This document shows positions 22,325-34,200 of a stretch of 64,000 nucleotides of DNA, one piece after another. The notes beneath the pieces were generated by a model, which was not told the DNA's origin, made no database searches, and saw only the letters and a list, made by a program, of their open reading frames with translations. The stretch is from Vitellaria paradoxa (lineage: Eukaryota > Streptophyta > Magnoliopsida > Ericales > Sapotaceae), in the NCBI GenBank assembly GCA_019916065.1, contig CM034239.1, positions 36,914,419-36,978,418 of the forward strand, in the 5' to 3' direction. The stretch's first letter is position 1. The number at the start of each line of letters is the position of its first letter. Made by a program: the position numbers and the translations under genes.

Positions 22325-24177
22325 TTCGGGCGATGAGAGAGCTCATGAGTTGTTGCAGAGATTGGCGGCCATTGATGAGGAGGAGGCTTTGTTATGTGCT
22401 TCGGGGGGTTCACAGATCATGAGATGGCGATGCTTTGAATTTGGGGGAATGATATACGTGGCCATTGAAATACCATGGCTCTCTGTTGACGAGAGAGAGG
22501 GGGAGAGAGGGAGGAAATACCCCAACAGTCCCGCTATAGTCCGAGACTGCAGAGAATACCAACTAGGGAAAAAAGTCGCGTTGAACTTCATTTGGCAACA
22601 TTGTCTAACTAATTGTTATTCATTCATTTATTTATTATTTGTTTTTCTAGAGAACAAAACGATTGGATGCCTGAAAAATTCAAAAAAAAAAATATTAAAA
22701 GTTAATATTGAAGTGATATAAAAGTATACCTAGTGAAATTTGATTAGAAAAATTTAAAATTTTTTAAAATTTTTTAGAAAAATTTAGGACTCCAACATTT
22801 AAGTTATTATATTTATTATTTTTTAACATTTAAAATTTACACTTTATTTATTTTAAAATAATGTTAATGTTGATTCTCTTTCATTAAATCAATCATAAAA
22901 ATATAACAAAAAAATGTTAAAACAATCAAGATAGCATATTGTTTGTCTTTTAATTTTCTGTTTTCTGTATTTTATGTTTTAAAAATCCTAAATTAAGAAA
23001 ACAGAAAATGTTCTATTTACATTATTTAAGAATTTTTCTTATTTTGAATTGAAAGCCCTCAAAACGGTTTTTTGTTATTTTTTATTTTATATGTAAACCT
23101 CTTTTTTGTTTTGTAAAATAAATTTTGAAAACACAAGCGATCAAATACGTTTGAGCTGTTTTTTTTGTTTTCTAAAGTGTAAAACAAAAATTAAAAAAAA
23201 AAAAACAAATGACACTAAATTTTAGGTGATTTTCTTATTCTACCAATCCGCTATCACATTTTTGTCAATTTTTTTCACAAAGATTTCCAAAAACAAGTAA
23301 GAATAAAAGAGTTTTGGAAATTTTTGTAAAAAAATAAAAATAAAAATAAAAATTGACAAAGATGTGAGAGATAGAGGATTACAATAGGAAAAACACATAA
23401 AAAATTTTAATTTTTTTAACATTTTCTATTAGGTTTTAACAGTTTATTTAATAGAGATAGTCAATATTAACAACATTTTAAAATTAGAAATGTAAGTGTA
23501 ATTTTAAAATATTTAGGGATGATAACTATAATTACTCAAATGCTAAGAGAGATATGTGTTAATTTTTCTTTCTTTTTTTTAAATGATTAAAATTATCTTC
23601 TTATAGTTTAATCTTCTTTCAAAATATGAAGTACCAAAATGTCAAATTAACAAAAAGATTAAAAGATTAGCCTCTAAAAATTTGACTTTTTCTTTCAAAA
23701 AAAATTAATTTTTTAATAGCTAGCCGATAATTAGTTACAAAAAAAATATTTTTTCTTTCCAAACTAACTCACTCGGATATGCGTCAATTTGCCATTGCAA
23801 TTTTTACTTTTACTTCCTTTTATTATTATTTTAGAAATAAAATTTACAACAAAAACTTTATATCTCAAATAATTTGAAATCCCTTGTTATTCAAGCTTCA
23901 TTCCAGATTATACACAAAACCTAGATGAAATTCCACAAGTACTTTGGTCTTCAATCCAATAATTCAAAGAGTAAGATTTATATTGCAAGTAACTCTCAAG
24001 AAACCGAGCAACAACATTGCTTAGTGATTGGATTCTAGTTAGGCTTGTTTCATGTCAAGCACCTTGAAGTGCCATTAATATATACTAAATTGAGATATGA
24101 TGATTGTGTTGAATTGATTGATAAAATAATTTTGCAAGTCAAAAGCTAGGCTAATAAATCACTTTCTTATCAACGCA
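22325..24177. other. PPR upstream region and AT-rich spacer
   Basis: The first few hundred bases upstream of the PPR start (to about 22600) are less AT-rich and contain a GAGAGA-rich tract at 22492-22515, which may belong to its 5' untranslated region or promoter. I cannot place a TATA box. From 22700 to 24170 the DNA is strongly AT-rich, with A and T runs and no coding signal. Confidence 0.5.
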
Positions 24178-25580
24178 GGCTTCGGCTCATCAAATCAGTC
24201 TTGCTCAACATCAAAATATATTGGAGCCTTCATTTAAGTTTTCCCAAAAAAATGTATGAAGCCATTGAACAAATATTGAGAAGATTTTTTTCGCCAGAAA
24301 TTGATATGAGGAAATATGGAAGTAAAGTGCCTTTGGAAGAAATTAGCTGTCCTAAAATTGAAGGAGGTCTTCATCTGCGTAAGTTGGAACATTGGAACAA
24401 AGCTTCAATATTACGTCACCTTCTGTCCATGTGCTTTAAGAAAAATACTCTACGGGCTTATTGGTGTACCAAGCATTTACTTAAAAATAAGGATTTTTGG
24501 CAAATAAAAATTCCTTAAAATTACCCATGGACATAGAGAAAAGTATTAAAACTTAGAAAAGTTGCTCTTCCTATATGCAAGTACAAAACAAGCAATGGGA
24601 TAGGCACCTCATTATGGTTTTGTAATTTGCATCCCCTTGGGCCTCCCATTCCTAAGTATGGGCAAAGGATTGCATGTGATGCAAGACTTAGAACTGATTC
24701 AAAGGTCTTTGTTATAATTAGGGGTAATAGCTGGGCATGGCCCTTTTCCCCCACTTGGGAATTTTAAGAAGTTATAATCCATAACTACTTTTCAAAAAAA
24801 AAAAAAAAAAGTTATAATCTATAATTCACCAGCTTATCTATCAAACTGTAACCAAAAATATGAGTTTATATGGTTGGCATCTAATGATAAGAAATACACA
24901 ACAGATTCAGCCTGGGATACACTAAGACATAAAAAACCAAAGGTACAGTGACATAACTTTTTATGGTTTCCCAAGTATATTCCTAGACAACTTTATCTTG
25001 TGGTTGGCTATCAAAAAGAAGCTTAACACCAAAGATAACTTAGTTAATCGGGGCCAAATTAGTTTAAATGTTTGTGAGGTATGTGGAAATAATGTTAAAT
25101 GCCTTGATGATTTATTTTCCAAATGCCTCTTCTCTAAAGAAGTTAAAGATATCATGAACAATCTTTGCTTAGTTAATTGGAGAAATCAAACATGGAGTGC
25201 TAAAATAGATTGAGTCATTTGATACTCTAGTGGAAAGACTTTTACTAATATAATTAGAAGGCTGACAAAGGCAACAATAGGTTATCAAATTTGGATAGAA
25301 AGAAACGTAAGAATTTTCAAGGAAATTACTTTTACAATGTTTACTATAGTGAACAAAATCAAGTATAAAATTTTGTTGACGGTGTCACAATTAGAAAAGA
25401 TTAAACGTACAAATATAAACGTAACTATTTGTGCAAATTAGGGTATTCCACACTTTTGTATTGAGCATCATGTATAACTTTTTAGTAAGATGAGAATATG
25501 CCTTCATGACTTCATATATTTCTCCAATTAATCCAAACACAAAAAGGCTTACTTACCAAAAAAAAAATAAAAATAAATTT
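24178..25580 (+). mobile_element. LINE 3' remnant (RT end, zf-RVT)
   Basis: Plus-strand open pieces at 24201-24518 and 24998-25213 match the C-terminal part of plant LINE polyproteins. The first is the RT thumb/connection region, with the GGLHLRKLEHWNKA pattern. The second is a zf-RVT region, with LVNRG...C-x2-C...D-x10-C spacing. Residual sequence runs to an A-run at about 25557-25569, which would be the element tail. Stops and frame changes are numerous (24519, 25211 and others). Its sequence differs from the LINE at 6.8-9.9 kb, so it belongs to another family or subfamily. No RNase H tail is visible. Confidence 0.75.
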
Positions 25581-27247
25581 TAAATCCCGTTACAATGAAA
25601 CTTCAAATTTGAAGTGCACAGTAAAGGCTCTGTTCATAATTTTTTTATGTTATTTTTTATTTCTCTTTTCTTTTTCAACAATTTTTTATTACTACTATAT
25701 TTTAATATTTATAACATTAATATAAGAAAGGAAACGAACATTAATGATATATTTATTGGTATTAATATTTTTTGTAATCATCTTTGCTTCTCACTCAAAT
25801 AAACATTTACATATAAATTAATGTTCTAATTTTAATTTATAAAATATATTATGACTGCGGAGAAATAATAAATAAGGAATGAATAGAAAAATATTGAAAA
25901 ATAATTATTTAATTTTTTAAAATTTCTATTTAAATAAGTTAATAATAAATAAGAGCAAATAGAAAAAATTAAAAAATAATTATTAAAAAATTTCTATTTA
26001 ACCCAAAGTAAATGATGTAAAACCAATAATCATAAGAATGCCAAAAGTGGGACACAATACGTAATCTAAGCAATATGGGACAAACGGAGAACACACGTGC
26101 CTTTTTGATGGAACGAGTCTAGCTAAATTGGATCAATTTTTTGTCTCTAAAATTTTGATTTCAAGAAAAACCCTTATCGATCTGTACTTTTATCAAAATA
26201 TTTAATTTCTATTTGGATAAAAAATTTGTAAAGAAAAAAAGGAATGGGATTCAAAATTATTTCTTATGTTTGGTTTGTGCTATAAAATAAAAGGAGAAAC
26301 ACACAGGATTGAAAAAATTAAAAATAATTATATTAGAAAATTAATTAACTAATAAATATCTTTTATTTTATTATATTTTTGGATTTATTCAGATAAGAAC
26401 ATATATTGAAAATTTCATATTTTTTTTCTTTTCTCTATCTTTCTATTTTACTTTTCTTTATATCTTCATTCCAAACATAGCCTTACTATTTTCAAAAATT
26501 ATGTTCACTTTTACAATTCTCTTTTTTGAATTAGTTTTGAAAAATAGCTGTGAGTTAGGAACACTATATTGTTCACTAAAGGTGGTTTTTAATGAAATGA
26601 TAAAGTTGCAATTATATATTTAACAATTATAACAATTTTAGTGAAATGATAAAGTTGGCCCTCTTCAAGTTTATTGATTGTTGGGACTACACGTTTTCAA
26701 TATATATATATATATATTTAATAATTAAGGTTTCCAAAGTATTAAACCTTCAAAATTTCATAATTGTGTTAAAATTTAAGTGCTGCGAATCAACTTATTT
26801 AAACTTTTTGACAGTTTAAATTGAATGTGATCTATAATATTAATTTATAAATTTATTATTTTTATATTATTAATTTAATGAAATGTGAAAATTTTTGGTA
26901 ATTAATATTTTATTTTTGTAATTTTTAATCATGTGACATTGAAGTTATTTAATTTTTAACCTCTCAAAAAAGAGTTATTTAATTTTAGAAGTCTTAAATC
27001 ATCGGGCCAAAAGAATATTAATTTGAGATTTTGAATTAGCATGGACTATGGAGTAGCGTGTGTACTTGTGGGCTTGAAGAAAAGTTTGCGATAAGGCCTC
27101 TTTTTTTGTTTTTGTTTTGTTTTGTTTTTTTTTTTTTTTTTTTTTATTCTGTTGCTATTTAATAGTTCAAATTAATTATTTTAGTTGGAAGGGGTAATAA
27201 AGTAATATTGAAAAGTTAAATGAATAACTATTCAAATAATTTATGAT

Positions 27248-27280
<33 letters not shown>

Positions 27281-27283
<3 letters not shown>

Positions 27284-27402
27284 GTTGTAACTCAATGGTC
27301 CCGACTAGAAAGACCTTCAGTGGTCTTGAAAAGAATTGAACTAGTAACCTCTAGGGAATAAACTCAAACTCTTACCAATTAAATTAACTCTTAGGATTAA
27401 TA
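27281..27402 (-). mobile_element. Probable decayed tRNA-derived SINE
   Basis: Read on the minus strand, the segment has a tRNA-like promoter layout. A box A-like TTAATTTAATTGG followed by TAAGAG is found at about 27370-27390, and a box B-like AGTTCAATTCT, matching the consensus at 8 of 11 positions, at about 27332-27342. Unlike the other two SINEs, it has no clear tail or target duplication. It sits against a long TA run, which may have replaced its 3' end. Confidence 0.5.
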
Positions 27403-28239
27403 TGTTCACTCTAACTATACGCTGTACACAAGTTATGTTAATGAATATATTTTAAAAAACTTTGTAAAACTAAAAAAAAAATTATGAATTAGAAATATGA
27501 TAATTTATCAAGATAATATTTTTTTATTAATTGGGAATGCTGGTATTGCTAAATCTAAAATTATTAGAATTTAAGGGCTGAAATTAATTTTGATGTCAGT
27601 CCTATAACAAAATGATCTAAATACTTGGATTAAAATCTAATAGTTTAAATACATTCATCTATTTTTAAATTAAAAATTTATAAATATATTTAAACTAATA
27701 AATTTTAATTCAGCGATCCATATTAAACTGTTACAGGACGGACTCCCTATTTTCAAAATTATTTTGCTTAAAGAACCATTGATGTTATTTGTTTCTATTG
27801 CCAATTTTACTGTGGTGTTGAAATGATTTCAGAACAATTTTCAATTAAAATGTTGATAATGTTAGAACAATAATTGTGAGTGTAAGAACTTACTTGATAT
27901 TTTTTAATATTAAAAAAATTACCCTTCTCACCAAGAGTTAGATTCCCTTTCCCAAATTAATTATTTGTCGCCTTCATTTATTATCTCTATCTCTTTCTCT
28001 CAATTTATATAACACTTATTTATCTCTTTCTAATACACACCGATCTCTTTTTCTTTTTCTTTTTCTTTTTTTTTTTTTTTTGAAGAAAACACCTACTTTT
28101 CTTCACAACATTAATTGAATAATAAATATCTTCTTTTAAACGGAAGAATTCTTAGCATGAATTAAATTATAAAAATATCATTATTTGTTTATAATATTTT
28201 ATCTAATATATTTGTAGGTTTTTATATTGGTGTGATTTT

Positions 28240-28660
28240 TTTTTTTTTAGAAACTAATGAAATTTCAATGCAACAATGGTATTAGAAATTTTAACTCTTG
28301 TTTAATTGTGACAATATTAATTTAAGATAAAACTTGTTAATTTTTTTATTACAAAAATATTATTACTATTATATTGTCTATGTTAAACCTTTTTATAATT
28401 TTTTTAAAGAAAATTATCTTTTGTATATTTTTGTAATAAAATTTTTTTTTAGAAATTATTGAAATTTCAACACAATTGTGTAAAAGAAAAATTTATAGTA
28501 TTAGGAATTTTGACTCTTATTTAATTGTGACTGTATCAATTTAAAATAAAAATTAATAAATCTTTTTATTACAAAAATATTATTATGATTATATTGTCTA
28601 TGTTAAACTTTTTTTTATAATCTTTTTTAAAGAAAATTATCTTTTGTATACATATTATAT
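28240..28660. repeat. Tandem duplication, unit about 200-210 bp
   Basis: The first copy begins at about 28240 with a T-run followed by AGAAACTAATGAAATTTCAA, and the second at about 28442 with a T-run followed by AGAAATTATTGAAATTTCAA. Both continue through a shared ATATTGTCTATGTTAAAC motif and AAAGAAAATTATCTTTTGTAT. Copies differ by substitutions and small indels. The repeat is AT-rich and non-coding. Confidence 0.75.
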
Positions 28661-29226
28661 ATAATTGTAAAAACTTTAGGATTTATTGGTTGTAAAAATA
28701 CTAGAAATCTTATTTATTTTATCGAAGGAAAAAATATATTAAAAATTTTATATTGATAAAAAATAAACAATATAAATTTTTTCCTTCATCTTAAAACAAC
28801 ATTATTTTATTTTCTTTGGCAAACTTTTATAAAATATCTTGAAAAAAAATACATATATATTAATATAGGGAGATGAGGGAAATATGTTTTCTAAATATAA
28901 AAAGAGAAAAACGAATTTTGGCAAAAAAAAAATTATATATGCGTGTATATATATATATATATATTGGAAAAAGAGAGAGAGAGAGAGAGGGAGGAGGTTT
29001 TGCTTTGTTACCAAACTTACATGACATATATGAATGGTGGGTTAATGTCGAAGAGAAGATGAAGACTATAGACATAACAAGAGCTCAAAACATAGAAATC
29101 CCACATAAGCATTTTTCTGCAATTAAGTAATTAATATATTACATCAGTAGAGTGCGGAATCCAGACTCAATCCACAAGCAGGGAAATTGATGGCACCAAG
29201 CGGAAGCTCTCACTCTTTCACCCAAT

Positions 29227-30671
29227 TCATTTTCCGGGTACAAAGTTGGTGGCATAAGCCCAAGCATTGTTGGCCACGGGATCAGCAAGGTGGTCGAAGA
29301 GGTTCTCAATCGGGCCCTTTCCGGTCACAATGGCCTGCACAAAGAACCCGAACATGGAAAACATAGCCAGCCTCCCATTCTTGATCTCCTTCACCTTCAG
29401 CTCCGCAAATGCCTCCGGATCATCGGCCAGCCCAAGCGGGTCGAATGCCCCGCCCGGGTAGATCTTGTCGAGCCCTTCCCCGAGCGGACCCCCTCCGACC
29501 CGGTATCCCTCGACGAAGCCCATTAGCACCACTTGGCAGGCCCAGATGGCGAGGATGCTCTGGGCGTGGATCAGGTTCGGGTTTCCCAGGTAATCCAGCC
29601 CGCCTTCGGAGAAGATTTGGGCCCCGGCCTTGAACCAAACAGCCTCGCCGAACTTGACCCCGTTCCTGGCTAGGATTTCGGGGAAGACACAGCCCAGCGC
29701 GCCCAGCATGGCCCATCTGCAGTGGATCACCTCGAGTTCACGGTTCTTGGCAAATGTCTCCGGGTCGGCCGAGAGCCCCGCGGTGTCCCACCCGTAGTCA
29801 CCGGGGAATTCGCCAGTCAAGTACGAGGGGGTTTGCTCCGAAAATGGACCAAGGTACTTTGGGCGGTCCGGCCCATACCTGCGTGAGTTTGAAAATCAAA
29901 TTTTAGTAATTTTTTGATAAAAACTGGTTGTTGAAATATTCTTGTGTATTTAATAAAATAAATAAAATAAATTTTTAGAAATTTTTTGACAATTTTTAGA
30001 TATTTAGACAAATAAATAAAAATCCTTAATAACTTTTGCAATTTACGAGCGTTTAGTAAAAATTTTGAGACTTCTAAGTTGGGATTGAAGTGAAATAACA
30101 ATTATACCCTCGTCAACTCAGTAAAAATTAGTATTTTGCCAATCTACCAAACTAAATAAAATTGATAATTTTTGGTGTCTTAACAAATACTTAAAACACC
30201 AAAAATTAATATTTTTTTCTTATTTTTTGCTCTCCCCAACAGACCTATTGTTCTCACAAGTTCGGTGGACAAATTATATTTTCAACACACATATACATAT
30301 ATAGGAGTTTCGTTTTGTAAGAAATTAATATAAATTTGTATAAATTATAGTTTCAGCATTCGAACAGTGAATAAAAATTTTATATTTTATATAAATTTTT
30401 AGAGATTTATTGAGTTCTTGGGGGCATATATGTATATATTATAATTGATGTTGATTAATGCAAAGTATTATAGATATATATATATATATATATTTTTGAA
30501 ATTATACTTATATGTATATATGTACCAAATACTTTGGGGGGCACTTTTGACGGTGCGTCGCATGGTGACGCGGCCGCCTCCGAAGGTGCTGACCTTCCTG
30601 AGCAACTCGTTATGGGGCTTGAGGGCTGTTTGACCTCCGAAGGCTGACTGATGGATTCCACAGCTTGCCAT
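29227..30671 (-). CDS. LHCB2: LHCII type II chlorophyll a/b-binding protein
   Basis: The gene has two exons: 30526-30671 (start ATG at 30671) and 29227-29878. The 647-bp intron has GT (30525) and AG (29879) ends and splits the Trp49 codon after its second base. The spliced product is 265 residues, the usual LHCB2 length. Residues 1-37 are the chloroplast transit peptide. The mature start RRTVKS puts Thr40 at the site phosphorylated by STN7 in state transitions. The trimerisation motif WYGPDR is at 49-54. Helix ligands follow: [12 protein letters not shown] (Glu98, His101, Arg103), then EIKNGRLAM near the C-terminus, and the ending NFVPGK. It binds chlorophylls and xanthophylls in thylakoid LHCII trimers. 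RRTVKS and the intron position favour LHCB2 over LHCB1. Exon 2 is GC-rich against AT-rich flanks, as in highly expressed leaf genes. No defect is seen. Confidence 0.96.
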
Positions 30672-30797
30672 CGCTCTTTCTTACCGATCCGATCCGGAAT
30701 TTCTTTAATTGTAATTTGTAGAATTGTAATGGTCTCTGCCTGTTTGCAGAATGGTGTGAAAGGAGAAGCCAGTGCAAACGCAAGTGAACGAGGGGGA

Positions 30798-30805
30798 GTT
30801 TATAG
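30798..30805 (-). promoter_or_regulatory. Putative TATA box of LHCB2
   Basis: On the minus strand, TATAAAC lies about 127 bp upstream of the ATG at 30671. That would place transcription start near 30770, giving a leader of about 100 nt. The position is plausible for an LHC gene. No expression evidence was available. Confidence 0.6.
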
Positions 30806-30857
30806 AAGGAAATGGGAAGGCTATGTGGATTATGAAATCTACACCTCAGCGCATTTT

Positions 30858-30866
30858 GATTGGTCC
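30858..30866 (-). promoter_or_regulatory. Putative CCAAT box of LHCB2
   Basis: The minus strand carries GACCAATCA about 55 bp upstream of the putative TATA box, a usual CCAAT-box distance. A 10-bp palindromic element, GCCACCTGGC (30929-30938), one base different in its core from the G-box GCCACGTGGC, lies about 65 bp further upstream. Confidence 0.45.
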
Positions 30867-31106
30867 ATCTGATGGATTTGGATTTCCATTCTGATTCTCG
30901 CGGAGAGAGAGAGAGAGGTTGCTGTTTTGCCACCTGGCTCTCAAAGATCTTGGTGGTGGTGAGTCTATACCACAAATCTAGGTGTTGAATATTTTTTTTT
31001 TTAAAGGCTGCGTGGCAAATGAAAAAAATTTTTAATTTTTTTAATTTAAAATTTTTTAACTTTTTTTTTCGTCACAAATTACTAAACATAAAAAAGTTAC
31101 CATAAC

Positions 31107-31281
31107 AAGAATTACTACCTTTTTTCAAATTTTTTTTTAATTTTTACAACTTTTTAACTTTTAAAAGAATTACTACCTTTTTTCAATTTTTTTTTTTAAT
31201 TTTTACAACTTTTTAATTTTTAAAAGAATTACTACCTTTTTTCAATTTTTTTTTAATTTTTACAACTTTTTAACTTTTAAA
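31107..31281. repeat. Tandem repeat, three copies of 58-59 bp
   Basis: The unit begins AAGAATTACTACCTTTTTTC, and copies start at 31107, 31165 and 31224. Each continues through a T-run and TTTTTACAACTTTTTAA. The copies differ mainly in T-run length. Confidence 0.85.
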
Positions 31282-33489
31282 AATTTTTACGACATTTAAA
31301 AATGACACGTGTCAATTTTTGATTAAAAATTATTAAAAATTAATGCACAAAGCGTATTAATTTACAAAGAGAGAAAATACATATTTTCTAATTTATAAAA
31401 AAAGCAATACAGTATCGACTCTAATTTGTATTCTACTCGATGAAATTTGTTTAAATCTATCTGTATTAAAACTAAATCAAATTCAAAATATAATAAATTT
31501 AAATTAATGTAAAATAATGAAGTTATTTGAATTCAATAAAAAAAATTAACAAATCAAATTTAAACATATTTTTAAGTTCAATAAAAATTTTTAAACTAAA
31601 TTGTGAATAATTTACCTCTCATAGTAGGAACTAAAAATGAGGCACACACAATGTGTATGTATTTTTAATGAAAATTTTGAATTTATTTAAAAAAATTTAA
31701 AAAGTTGTATTAAATAATAAATAATAAGTAGTTATTAGTTAAAGGTATTTAACTATTTAATAAGTAATTAAGGAACATTTAAATAGAATAAAAAATTAAA
31801 AGAATAAAAATTATTTAAATAACTTATAAAAATTTAAAAATTATTAACACACTTCTTTCCAAGTTGTGGGTAATTATTGATAGTTAAGGAATATTAATAA
31901 AAGAAAATAATGATTTAAACGGGAAAAAAAATTCAATCCATTCTTGCTCTAATCGGTGGGAGTAAGAAGAAAAAAAAACTAAAAATCAATAGAATTTAGG
32001 GGGATTATAATAAAATCCCTAATCCACCCCAATTATTGTGTTGAGAAGGATTTTTTTTTTTTTTTTTTTCTAATGGGTAATAAAAGGAGTTTGGAATGTT
32101 AGTGCAAAAATGTTTATATTTAATATTTTATTAATTTACTTTTAATTAATTAATAATTTATATATATATATATATATATATTATTTATTATTTTATTTTA
32201 AAGATTAAAATAATAAAATATATTAAATGTGAGCCCGATGAAGTACCTTGTCATATAAGGTATCGTTTGTAAGAGCAATTTTTGGGATAAATCTATTAAT
32301 TTTTGGAATTTAAGTGTTTGACAGAACATTAAAATTTGACTTTTTTCTACTTAGCAATAATAAGTTGTTCAACTTAAAAATTATCAAAATTTTTACTAAA
32401 TACACAAAAAGTTACCAAAAATTATTAAAAATTACTAATTATTTTACCAAACACAACAAAAATTTTAACCAACAACTTTAAAAAAAAAATCATCAAAAAC
32501 CGCTAAAAATTAAACTTTCAAAAGGCCCCAAGTCTTTTTTGAAACGGTCCCGAGTTATTAAAAAAAAAAAAAAAAGGCCCCGGGTCGAACCAAAAAAATT
32601 AAAACATGAGTAAAAGCTCGCACTTTTTATTTTTGCATAATAACAATCAGCAACTTTTTCTTTTATCTGAACAAACTGAAAAAAAAAAAACAAGCGCACA
32701 TTTTATTTTTTACGGCATTGCCTACCCGGAAACATTAGTGGCAGATATAGAAAAAGTAGTGAGGGCGGACAAGGTTAATTTAAAAATTTTGGCGCAAAAT
32801 ATTTTGTAAAACATATCTAAAAAATTAATAATTCATATTTAAAATAAATTGAAATTAAACATATGATAAATGATAAAAAAAATTCTATCTAAAAAATGAT
32901 AAAGTCTATTCAAAAATGAAATAATAATAAATGATAAAAAAAACAAAAGAGCTATGTTAGAATCCTTAGAATATTCTGGATAATACAAAGGGAGATGAGA
33001 ATTTAACTCACTCTCAATTATTTCTTTATTCTTCTCAACAAGCTAAAAATTGATAAAAAAAATAAATGATGAAAAAAAGCCTATTTAAAGCAATGATTAA
33101 AAAAAAAAAAAACCTATCATAAGACCTACCAAAAGACATAAAGTTAGATTAATAATAAATGATAAAAAAAAATAGAGTTAGATAAACTGAGAAGATAAGG
33201 ATTTTTTAGGATTTTTAATGATAAATGTATGTTAGTTGTAGGTGGAATAAGATGGGATGGGATGGCAGTGGGGGCAAGTAGAGATAAATTGAGACAGTAG
33301 GGTTACAAAATATTTTAGTGAGGACAATATTAAAAGATATATATATATAATTAATTTTTTTTTTAAAATGAGTGGCGATAGTTGACCCGCTCAAGTACCT
33401 AATCTCCGCCACTGAGAACAATTAAGCTCCAAACTAATGGGCAACGAAAAACCAACCACATCAAACAGTCACGTAAACCCAAAAAAACA

Positions 33490-34110
33490 AGTGCACATTT
33501 ATTTTGACAGAATTGCCTACACGTAATAATTTGGCTCCATTTGTAAGTGTAAGAGAAGAAAAAAAAAAAAAAAAACAGAGAGAAAATTTGATAGAGTGCA
33601 TCCGACCAAACAAGTTTTCTCAGGCGATCAAGTTAGGAACTCGAGCTGACCAAGCGTTGCTAACCTTGGTCGGGCCAAGCAATCGTTGCAATAAAGATAA
33701 AATTGATTATATCAGAATCACATGTGTAATCATATTCTGACATATTCCATAATTCTTGCTTATGAAAGTGCCGTTTGCTACTTAACGGTTTTGATAACTA
33801 ATTAAAGGAATTAATCTTGGAATCTATAATACACGTCACATAATCTGATTAGAAGGAAAGCATAATTATGTAAGGCTCGTATGCATCATGCACATGCAGG
33901 TCTCACATCTTTATAAATACATCATCTCCTCAAGTATACAGTACATACACTCTAATCTTACTGAAACTCTATTAAAATATTTTTTTAATTCTCTTGCCAA
34001 CTTAAGTATCAGAGAGTTTTTGACAGACACAACAGTGACGTACTAAACAGTTTTTCGGGCTTGGACTAGACATCGGGAGAATACTAGTTTACTGAGTCAT
34101 CAGTTGATGC
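33490..34110 (+). mobile_element. Probable 5' LTR and primer-site region of Tat element
   Basis: This region precedes the gag start at 34201 and has LTR-like content. A TATA-like TTTATAAATA at about 33911 is followed by a leader. At 34110-34125 lies TTGATGCTGTCTGTG, similar to the primer-binding region of many plant Ty3/gypsy elements. The left edge is uncertain. I could not find a matching 3' LTR copy downstream, so the LTR identity is inferred from position and motif only. Confidence 0.4.
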
Positions 34111-34200
34111 TGTCTGTGAAAATCAACTTTTTTTCACAATTTTTATGGTCCAAACTAGATTCGACATAAACACTTAACTACAATAACAATTACTAGAAAC

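Larger units (their letters stand above)
25581..29226. other. Strongly AT-rich spacer with repeats
   Basis: No gene is seen. It contains TA microsatellites (26700-26716, 27250-27280), a T-run near 27125-27145 and another near 28067-28081, a weak SINE at about 27281-27402, the tandem duplication at 28240-28660 and a GA run at 28973-28989. The final 100 bp or so before 29227 should hold the LHCB2 3' untranslated region. Confidence 0.6.
30672..33489. other. LHCB2 upstream region and AT-rich spacer
   Basis: The first 300 bp form the LHCB2 leader and promoter, with a GA run at 30904-30917. Beyond about 31000 the DNA is very AT-rich, with the three-copy repeat at 31107-31281, a T-run at about 32050-32069, a TA microsatellite at 32158-32180 and scattered TTTTTACC/GGTAAAA-type sequence resembling decayed MITEs. 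No gene is seen. The motif AAAACAAG(C/T)GCACATTT occurs at about 32687 and 33486 in similar context, hinting at a small dispersed duplication. Confidence 0.5.

Noticed and set aside
22293..22721. Plus-strand ORF of 142 residues overlapping the PPR start
   Set aside because: It runs antisense through the start and leader of the PPR gene, has no recognisable domain and ends in AT-rich DNA.
28802..29130. Overlapping ORFs near a GA and TA repeat
   Set aside because: The translations are repeats of Leu/Ser/Phe or Ile/Tyr from microsatellites and AT-rich DNA, with no gene signal.
29267..29716. Several overlapping ORFs on both strands inside LHCB2 exon 2
   Set aside because: They are shadows of the GC-rich LHCB2 coding sequence in other frames, with Arg/Pro-rich low-complexity translations.
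30610..30975. Minus-strand ORF of 121 residues upstream of LHCB2
   Set aside because: It spans the promoter, leader and exon 1 in the wrong frame; the conserved LHCB2 start at 30671 explains the locus.
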